The notes beneath the pieces were generated by a model. The model made no database searches, was not told the origin of the DNA, and worked only from the letters and a program-made list of their open reading frames with translations. Shown in pieces: positions 55,496 through 64,000 of a stretch of DNA of 64,000 bases; the stretch's first letter is position 1; each line of letters starts with the position of its first letter. The position numbers and the translations under genes are program-made. The stretch is from positions 54,144 through 118,143 of the forward strand of contig JANSLP010000079.1 in the NCBI GenBank assembly GCA_029298735.1, in the 5' to 3' direction. This stretch comes from Ophiostoma sp. CBS 140.51 (taxonomy: Eukaryota; Ascomycota; Sordariomycetes; Ophiostomatales; Ophiostomataceae).

Positions 55496-58400
55496 TAGCG
55501 TATTTGTAGTGCTTAGTTATAGCGTATGGATGTAGTGTTGATAGCGTATTTAGCGTAAAAAGATACTTTGGTCCACCACCCTAGCCATCCACCAGCACAG
55601 TGGCTGTCTTTTGCCGGAAGGCTCGCTGGAAAAGGAAAGTGTTCTCGTTTTCTTCTCAATGTTAGCACTGTTATTGGCTGTCTTACAGTGGAATCTGATG
55701 GAGCAGAAAGCAGTTTTTAGAGTTTTTAGTGCTTCTTGCCTTCTCTCCTTCTATGGATGAAAAGAGTTTTCTTTTCAGTGGCTACTTTTTAGTGGAGTGT
55801 AGCGGTCTAGAAGCCTACAACCGAAGCACACAGGCACACAACGCCGTTAATCGGTGCCTGATTTGGAGGTTTCAGCGAGCGATTTTCTTCTCTGTATTAT
55901 GGGGCTTCACAGGTATCCACTCTTAACAATTCTTGTTACTCCATTGGCCAGAGTCATGGCTGTGTGGGTCTCTTGTCCTTCTGAGTGGTACCTTTTTTGC
56001 GAGTGTGAGCAGCAAACACAGACACCTCGGGCATCAACATAATTTGTTCCTGAGAAGATGGGGGTCAGAAAATACACCGAGGCCGTTCGTGCAAAAAAAA
56101 AAAAAGGCAAAATACAACACTGATAGAAGGATTTTAGGAATGGTGGCCAGCGGTATTTTTGCAATTGGACGACATGAAGATGGCTGCAGGAGATGCTGAA
56201 AGACGCGGGATTTAGGCACTTTGAGCCTCTTGAGATCAGAAAAAAGTTGGACACACCATGCCAGGCACCAGGCACAAGCAACCACCAGGTGCCAGTCAAT
56301 AACGTGGGTGCAGTGGTTGGAGGGAAGGAAACAGGGAAGCAGACACGGCAAAGTACAGGCGGCTCGTGGGAACAGGAATGCGCGACCCGAGTCCACCGAC
56401 CACCAGTTCCGGCTTCCAGAGAGGAGTGGGAAGTTTACTGAGTTCTGTGGATGGTCGCGTTCGCAGGGATTCAGTTCCCAGCTGCAGGGAGGGAGAGACA
56501 GGTGGCAGGAAAAGACGTGGCCTTTGACCCAGAAGACCCAAAAAAAGAGGCCCAGTAAAGTGACCCGAAAAAAGAACCAGCAAAGCGACTGAGCGACAAT
56601 ACGATGAAAGAGAGTGCCTGGAAAAGTGAAAAATCTGACTGGGATATGCCCCATCTTCGTGCATATGCAGGTCCCGGGGCGAACAAGTCAAGAAGCGGAA
56701 CAGAAGGAAGAGTTCTGGCGTCCTGGGCGTTTCTGGTCCCACTCGACGCGCAAACACGCAAACAGCCAATAGGAGGCGTAAAGTGCATTGTCACTGCGCG
56801 AATGGAACAAGCCACATCGAGGGTGGTCAGAAAAACAGCTCTCGAAAAGAGGCCCAGAAAAAGGCCCAGAGAAATCCAACATGAGACCCAAAAAAGTGCC
56901 CAGACATAGCTGAACTGTAGCATGGAAGCAGACAGCGAGACAACTCTTTCGACAGGGGTGGAGGGGGCGGAAACAGAAAGGACCCAGAAAAAAGACAACA
57001 ACAAAACGGTGATCAAATGGTCTGGACCTTCTGATAAACGTAAACGACTTTCTGTCTGTTGTCTGCTGTATCTTACGGAGTATTTTGTGCTTGTCTGTTT
57101 TTACGTTTTCGATGCTCGATCCGTTGTTCTTGATCACAAGAAAACGTTCCATTTTCTGATCGGTCTTGGAGACGGTGAATTCACATGTTTCGCACGGTAC
57201 AAGTATACACAAGATAGCACGATGATTTTTAATCCTACTATTCTTCCTTATTTTCTTTGCTTCTCCTTTTTGGTGATGAGATGACACGCAACAACAGTTG
57301 TGCCTGATGATTGGACGGCGTCGGCCAACGTCTGAAAACAGCTCAAAAAACTTACAATCGAGCACAATCGTATGCCCTTCAGACGTCATCGAGTTGACGG
57401 CGCTGTTGGCGCGTTGGCGCGATGTCTGTTGCTTCTCTGTTGCTTCTCATTTGAAATCGCATTTTGTTGCAACTAGTCGGACGTCGAGTCCGAAAACAGA
57501 ACATCGTAATATGCTGTAAGTGAATAGAACCAAAGGAAAAGCACACGAAAACAGATAGGAAACACCAGCATAAAAGACGTACTTTTCTTCTAAGCCCAAC
57601 AGTCTGCACATGAAAAAAAGAGACCAGAGAGACCGCTATAAGAATAGTGTGCAACCAGCGCATTTTGGTTGGTTGGTTGCAACAGCCACCTAGCCTCCAA
57701 CCAGTCGCAACGTCGTCGGTCGGTTAAACGCCTAACGAGCTAGAGCTGTGTGGTACATCGTGGACAATATAATTTTGTGCGCATCCAGATGTTCTTCGAC
57801 TGGCTCCGTGAACCGGAGCCGGAGCCCTGTTGCTGTTTGCGGAACAGTGCTTTCTGTTTTAGCGGTTCGGTTCAGACTAGAAGACAGGTTCGCCTCTGTA
57901 TTATTTGTAGTTTTGTGTGTATTTTTGCTTCCACGCCGTTCTCTGTAGATACAATTTGCACGGTATTTCTCTGTTGGTCGTCTGTGACGACAGACCCTTC
58001 CTCCCACATGCGCCCCAAAAGCCACCTAAAGTGCCTGCCCGGGTACGGCGACTAGGCATCCGCTCGGGCAAGGAGGAACAGTGAGAGGCAAAGAGAGAAG
58101 GTGGAAAAGAGCTCTTCCAGAGCGGCGCGGCGATATCTACACACTGTACACAGACGGGTTATCCGACTACCAAAAACGGAAGGCACGAGCACCTACGAGC
58201 AGCTGCGGCACCGATTCTCTTGCTTTGAGTTTGCCCTCTTTCACGGCTGGGCTAATTCTGCTCCCCCAGACCGGCAAACCCCAGATATTCCATTTTCTAG
58301 AAGCAGACGAAGGAAAAGTCTTCATCTTGGCTCTCACTTTTGATTTTTGATTTTGCCTCGACATCGGCCGAGCGGATGGCAATGAGAAACAAGAGGCAAC

Positions 58401-60411
58401 CAGAGAAACAAAGAATAGAGTCATCTGGTAGAGTGTGACTAGAAGCGTTTTCATCGAGAGCATTTTTTGTCGAGAAGCAGACGGCAACTTCCATGTCAAA
58501 CACTGTGCGGTCCGTCTGACACCTGCCGCCCGTTTTGTACCCGACCTGCCTGACCTGCCCTGACCGAGTTGACGCAAGCACCCAACCTTCTTCTACCACT
58601 AACAGACAGGGTAGGGAAGGTACATGTGAACAGAGTTTGCACAGGGCAGAATGTGGCGTGTTTGCGTGCTTGCCCAAAGTTGCGCCTTGTTCCTTCCTGC
58701 TGGCAGCTGTTATGCTGTGGGCACCTGTTGTCCAACGAAGCGCTTTCCGAATCCGTTTCTTCTCGTTCGAGTCCCTGTATTCTTCCTTTGTCTGCGCCGT
58801 TTGCGCCTTTTTGTTGCTTTCTGTTGTGTGCCTGGATAATGCTTCCGAGCTTCTTTCTTCCTTTTCTTTGACCCCCTTTATTGATTCTTTTGTTGCTCTC
58901 TTTTGTGGCCCCTTTTTGTTTCCTTTTATGTCTTTATTTATGCGCATGCCATTCTTCTTTTGTTTCTCCCTTTCTTTCATGTCATTCGCTCTTTCTCGTT
59001 TCGAAACGATGAAACAAATGAAAGGAAGGAAGGGGGCTTGTTGGAGGCTGACAGCTGAAAGCGCCCTGGGGCCCTGGGCGTTGTTCTGTTCCCCCCACCT
59101 TCCCACCTTGCGCGCGCGTGGAAGAGCTGCCAGACTGGCTCCTTACCGTTTGGTACCTGAAAGAGTCTGGCCTGGGCCTGCCGGTCCACCTTGTGGCTCC
59201 TTTCCCTCAAACCCCTGTAACAGGCAGCCCCTCACCGTGCAGGATCTGTGCTGGCAAGAGCGACCGGTCGGTGTACTTGCGCCTGGAAAGAGCAGAAAAG
59301 AACAGTGACCTTTCTTCACACTGTACGGAGCCACGGCCTGCGCTACCGCCAGACGCTTGCCCTTCGGCCCCACCAGAAAAAGGGCCCGCGCTACAGGCTC
59401 GCAAGAGCTACCTCCGTGTGCAAGTGGCAACCAGTTGAGCCTGCGAGGAATTAACCCACTAAGACGAAAAACTCGAACTGCAGCCCAGAAGACCCAGAAC
59501 ACCACTAACACAGAAGCCTTTCTCGGGAGTCGTAGCCGCGAACGGCCTAGTGCAAGGGGCACAAGGGGCACAAGGGGCAACACACCCTCTTTTTCTTTTG
59601 CCCTGGGCACAGGTACCCGCAGGGGCCGCTCCCAGCCCGCGCAGTTGACATGTGTGGCTGTCTTGGGCTGTCTTGCCTGTCCCTCGTACCTGCCCGAATC
59701 TCGATACATACTGGCTCGTTCCTGGCGGCGCACCTTCCGCGCAAGCTGCCGTGGTCCGCCGGGCGCGCCTTCCATGGAAAGCGTGTACCTTTTTGCTCGC
59801 TGCTACCTCGCGCCTTCCTATTGTTCTGAGTTTTCACGCACGCTCTTTCTCTCTTTGCCGAAGTACTCTTTCCTCTTTGCCGTCTGTTCTCTTTTGTCTC
59901 TTTCCTTTCTCAAGTCCTCTTTTATTCTTTTTTCTTCTTTTCCACGCGCCGGTGTTGTAGTCCCGCTAGGCTAACCCACACCCTCCTTCTCATTCTGGCT
60001 CCTTCTGAAAGGGGGGAGACGGGGTGGATGGGGATGGAAGCTCCTGCTTCTTGAACCTGTTCACACGCATCTCGCGCCGTCTGTTTGTTTCATTCCTTCC
60101 CAATCTTCCCAACATCTTGCATTCCCCCCTTTTCCTATAAAGATCCCCCGTTCCCTCACCCCATCTCTCGATGTCTTTCTCCTAGTTTTTTGATCCATCC
60201 CAACCAAAGCACCAAACCATCCACTCTTTAACTGGTTTCTACTTCGAACAGCTACACTCTTTAACAGCTTTCTTATCCAAACTTATCCTCTCTCTTCAAA
60301 CAACGTTTTCCAAAGACCCCGGTGGTTTTTCGCAACTTTCACAACTTTTTCAAGAACACAACCATTCAACTTTTCCACTTTCAAACCCCCTCCCACCACC
60401 ACACCGCCAAC

Positions 60412-60975
60412 ATGTTCTCTTTCCGCAACATCGCTGCTGCCCTGGCCCTTGCCGCCACTGCTCAGGCTCAGAACACCCTCACCTTTGTCTCTACCGACAA
60501 CGTTGACCGCACCATCTACATCACCCCCAGCGAGGGCGTCGAGGGCATGGACCCCGTCACCGTCGCTGCTGGTGCCACCGTTGCCGTCAACTTCGCTACC
60601 GGCTTCATTGGCAACGCCTACGCTGTCCAGGAGGGCAAGGAGAACGTCCCCGGCATGCTTGCTGAGGTCAACTTCCAGGGCTGGGGCGGCTCGACCTACT
60701 TCGATGTCTCTGCCATTGTCAACTCGGCCGACACCGACAACGTCATGCTGATGTACCCCGCTGAGGCTCCCAGCACCCCCATCTCTGGCTGCAACCCCTT
60801 CCCCTGCAACAACGCCTACTACCTGCCCGACGATGTCCAGACCAAGGTCACTGAGCAGACCAACATCATCGTCACCCTGGGCGGCGGCAACACCAACGCG
60901 ACCGCCAAGCGCGACGTCAACACTGCTGCCAACGGCAAGAACATGCCCCGCAACCTGGTCGAGCTGAAGTACTAA
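60412..60975 (+). CDS. Small secreted protein (fungal 'DNase1-like' / thaumatin-like family)
   Basis: A single exon, 187 residues. The start at 60412 was chosen because it opens a classical signal peptide, MFSFRNIAAALALAATAQAQ; the frame is open upstream but leader-like. The mature part has NTLTFVSTDNVDRTIYITPS, VTVAAGATVAVNFATGFIGN, a Trp-Gly block FQGWGGSTYFDVSAIVN, and SGCNPFPCNNAYYLPDDVQT, whose two Cys probably form a disulfide. This is the pattern of a widespread family of ascomycete secreted proteins that is often labelled DNase1 protein and is related in layout to BYS1 or thaumatin-like proteins. I do not see nuclease catalytic motifs, so that label should not be read as a function. 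The C/T-rich leader and strongly biased codons (GTC, AAC, ACC) suggest high expression. Confidence 0.8.
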   Translation: MFSFRNIAAALALAATAQAQNTLTFVSTDNVDRTIYITPSEGVEGMDPVTVAAGATVAVNFATGFIGNAYAVQEGKENVPGMLAEVNFQGWGGSTYFDVSAIVNSADTDNVMLMYPAEAPSTPISGCNPFPCNNAYYLPDDVQTKVTEQTNIIVTLGGGNTNATAKRDVNTAANGKNMPRNLVELKY

Positions 60976-63900
60976 GTTCTTTGACTTTCTCGCATCTTTC
61001 CTCCTTACGACACAAACATCAAGACTTCAACCCATCCGCTGTGCGTGACGGGTACGATGACCAAGACCTTACGACCCTTTCTTCTCACCACTTCTTTCCA
61101 CCTTTCCACCTCTTTTCTACCCTCCTCCTGGCGTGGTATCTTTCCCTTTTCGTGGTTTGAAACCATGATCTCTTCTTGAAAACTCTCGAAAGCCGTCCCC
61201 GTTTTGGAAAACAACCGACGCAAGAGTCACACTCCTTACTTCAAACATCTTCTTCACACATACACTCCTTTCAGGGCGACTTCCACTCTTTTTTACACTC
61301 TTTTCACACTCCTTTTTACTTCTCCTCTGCCCGACCCTTTTTACTTTTCACCACTTCTTCTTATGCTATCCCCTGGCTGCCACTCTTTTCAGCCTTGGCG
61401 ATCAGCCCTTTTTTGAGATCTTTCTCGCTTCTTTTTTTTCTTTCATACCCCATTTTGCCTACACTTCTTGCCATTTCTTGTACATACTTTTTTGGGATGT
61501 GCGGCGCGAAAAAAGTGCTCTGCCCGTATTTCGATAGATGATAGACCTGTTGACGATCAATCAATATGATATCCAACCAAACAATCTTGACTTTGCCAAT
61601 CAATTCTGTGACCTTGATGCTTGATGCAATGCCTGAAGTCATATTCTCGACTTGACTCGGCTCTTTGTCGATCTCTAACGTGCCGTGCCAAAACGACGCG
61701 TGCAATTGATTAATTGACCCCCAAGACGGAAGATTGTCCCTCGTGGCCCGTCTGCCGTGTCTTTCCCTTTTTACGAGAAATCGCCTCCAGTTCATCCCAT
61801 CTCGATTGATTAAATTTCACATTTTCTGACTGACGTTTAAACAGACGTCGTCGCTTCTTTCACTAGTTTAATGAGGTGTCGTTGAAAATGCACATGGCTT
61901 GGCAACTGCCGGCCCACGATGCGACACCATTCCCCGCCCGTCCCGTTGCTCTGGGATAAGCAGTCTTTTCCCTTTTCGTGAAATTTAAAATTGCGATGCC
62001 CCCAAAACAACCCACCCGGCCAAAACAGAACCCCTTTCACTGCCCTTTCCCTGCGTTTCTTCCAGATCTCGCTTGATTTACGATCTGTCATCAATACCCG
62101 TTCCCGCGAACGGAGTCGTTGCCGCCTCCGAAGTGGAAAGCGGGAAGAACAGACCCAAAAAGAAGCCAAACCGAAGCGAGGCAAGCCTTTCTAGAAGCAC
62201 GACGACGATCGTGACCCGTCGATGCCACCCTGAGACGATACCCAAAATACACCACCCACAACAATTGGCACTCATGTTAACTCAATTTTCAAGCTCGTTT
62301 TTATGAACAGTTCCTCGGCTACTGTTTTTGTATTGTGCCTGTTTTTCTACTTAACCTGTGCAAAATGCCTGCAACTCATCTCTATCCAAGTCGCATTCTG
62401 CAGCGATGTCCATCTGCCACCCTGTCTTTCCCCAACGATCGTCGAACCCCCCCCGCAAAATTGCACACATATGCCCATATTTTTGGTCGGATCTGCCTAG
62501 ATCTGCACATGCATTTTTGTTTCTCAGACCTCGACTCTTGGCCCTTTGGCCTTTGCCCATAATTCGCACCCTTCTGCCTCGTGGGAAAGAAACTCTGGCA
62601 TGCCAAGGGGCCGTTTCCATGTCTTTCTCGCCTTAGCACACGTTTTTTTTATCCATGACTCTGAGCTTGTTTCGCCGTTCTTTTCCTCTTTTATTTTATT
62701 TTCATATTTACCTTGTAACCGTTGCAGTTATTACAAACCAAAATACTTTTTGTCTCGGAGGGCAATAATCATTCCAACAAAAACTCTTCATCTACAATGT
62801 ACAAATGTACAGCCTCGTCCAATCGTTTCGCTTCCTCTCCGGTTACAACGAAAGTTCTCTAATAAGGCTGAGCCACGCGTCACCTCTTATGTAAAATTTT
62901 GCCCCCCTTTCGATTTCGTAGATGAGGTGGCTGAACACAGAGAAGCCGTGGCTTTCGGATGGTTTACTCGTTTTCGTCCGGCATCCTGGACCGGTAAATA
63001 ATTAGAGGCTACACATAGACACACTCACACAAAAAGCAAGAGACCACGTGAACATACTACGGAAAGAGATGGAGGCTACCACAAGCTCCCTGGACGTTCT
63101 AGAGCACCTAGACATGTTGTCAAACCCCAGCTCTCCCCGCGCATCGCTCATGATCCAATCCTAGAGCTTGGGCGGGACTGACGGAGCTCCTTCCTTACTG
63201 ATCTTGTGAGAACCTCTATTACAGCTCCTAACTACAGAGCTCTAAAAATGGGATGGGGTGGATAGACACTGCACCTGTTTGATACATATAATGGACATCT
63301 ACAGCAGTAACATGACCCTCGCTTTGATGCCTGTACTGCTTATTCGATGCTCACTCGATACTCGGGCGGTGCTCAATCAAAAGCTCTAGTCCCTAGTCGA
63401 GAGACGAGACACCGATGATGGACATCTGTCTTTTCCGTCTGCCCAACAGCTACAATGTTGGTACAACTGCACGTTGCACGTTGATGAGAGAGGCGAAACC
63501 ATTTCGTCACCATTCTAGAACGTGGGAATATGAAAGCGAAAGCAATGACGGCATAGCCTGCCCGCAGTCCGTTCCGGCATCGGGCACTATACGTAAGCCG
63601 GGCACCCAGACTCGCCAGTGCGAAGAAGAGACCTCGGCCGCCGCGGCCGCCACCACACGGGACGCCGTACTCCGTGTCCGCAGCACTGTCATGTGACCAT
63701 CTCTCGATCTAGGCTGCCTCTTTTTGTTCGCTTTCTGCGTCCTCATTTGCTTGTATCTTGTATCGATTCCTTTAGAAGCACTGTAAGGCCTTTAGGAGGG
63801 CGAGGAGGGGACTAGCACCAACGATCGATCAGGAAGTTCTTCTACCGAATGTTCAGCAGGATTTCGACAGTCGTTCTTTTGGCAGTGAATCGTGAAGCCG

Positions 63901-64000
63901 TTACTCGTGCCACGCCCCACTTATTTGGATCTCGTTGGACTCGCACCACCTAAGGTGGTGCTCACCACCCTAATGACCACACCACCCTAATGACCACAAA
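60976..64000. other. 3' flank and uncharacterised right end
   Basis: 3 kb with no gene I can support. The first 0.6 kb is a very pyrimidine-rich 3' flank. Short ORFs elsewhere lack protein character. At the extreme right end are a 17-bp inverted repeat (63944-63960) and two copies of a 17-bp direct repeat (63964-63997). Confidence 0.4.
63944..63997. repeat. Inverted repeat followed by 2 x 17-bp direct repeat
   Basis: CACCACCT-A-AGGTGGTG is a perfect inverted repeat with a one-base centre. It is followed by two exact tandem copies of ACCACCCTAATGACCAC at 63964-63980 and 63981-63997. The array may continue beyond the window. Confidence 0.85.

Larger units (their letters stand above)
49989..60411. 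other. Gene desert, right part, and promoter of the secreted-protein gene
   Basis: 10.4 kb. It contains the 38-bp tandem repeat (50119-50232), short disconnected protein-like pieces with splice-like signals on both strands between 50.3 and 51.1 kb, a cluster of four small hairpins (55290-55495) and poly-A near 56094. Alternating polypurine and polypyrimidine stretches occur from 52 to 60 kb. The last 0.4 kb before 60412 is C/T-rich with few G, a typical leader for an abundantly expressed gene. I found no complete gene. Confidence 0.4.

Noticed and set aside
58535..59308. 257-residue plus-strand ORF with hydrophobic stretches
   Set aside because: The Phe/Leu/Ser runs come from polypyrimidine DNA (TTC/CTT/TCT) rather than designed membrane helices.
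60322..60411. 30-residue extension of the secreted protein
   Set aside because: It would bury the signal peptide; the ATG at 60412 gives a standard secretory start.
41358..60411. Giant mobile element (Starship type) filling the desert
   Set aside because: No tyrosine recombinase gene, cargo genes or matching target-site repeats were visible.

Overview
This is nuclear DNA of a filamentous ascomycete (Pezizomycotina, most likely Sordariomycetes). The coding sequence is GC-rich. Introns are mostly 57-115 nt with GTRNGT-type donors and CTAAC/CTRAC branch sites. The genes include an ERG4 with an ergosterol-type signature, a DUF4048 protein and a Crb2/Rad9 protein of fungal type. The class is inferred from gene content and was not tested by any search. 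I saw no rRNA, tRNA or CRISPR array.

Left part (0-8.6 kb). A three-exon minus-strand gene carries a deaminase-like HAE...PCxxC zinc motif. It ends at a TAG that is followed, in the same frame, by 108 more open codons encoding an RGG-rich tail. Next come ribosomal protein eS19 (minus) and, across a 1.5 kb divergent promoter, a Fat1-type very-long-chain acyl-CoA synthetase (plus).

Relic zone (8.6-14 kb). About 5 kb without an intact gene holds protein-like debris, including a short-chain dehydrogenase fragment. It ends in the 5'-truncated C-terminus of a Bmt6-like rRNA methyltransferase.

Housekeeping core (14-38.5 kb). A Sac-domain phosphoinositide phosphatase with an hSac2 domain (minus) diverges from V-ATPase proteolipid subunit c (plus). 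Ergosterol gene ERG4 (minus) diverges from a pICln-like gene (plus). A Crb2/Rad9-like BRCT checkpoint protein (minus) follows, then a coiled-coil DUF4048 protein (plus), then V-ATPase catalytic subunit A (plus). The VMA1 gene carries an in-frame 499-residue intein at the same site as yeast PI-SceI, with both LAGLIDADG blocks. Subunits c and A belong to the same proton pump, and ERG4, Fat1 and the Sac phosphatase all act on membrane lipids. I see no evidence that these genes are co-regulated.

Right part (38.5-64 kb). Two secreted or cell-surface protein genes are recognised: a GPI-type wall protein with eight VAPTTP repeats (minus, about 41 kb) and a small secreted protein (plus, 60.4 kb). About 19 kb between them has almost no recognisable genes. 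It holds one weakly supported multi-exon model (49.1-50.0 kb), a 3 x 38 bp tandem repeat, a cluster of four small hairpins and several microsatellites. The last 3 kb has nothing I can name.
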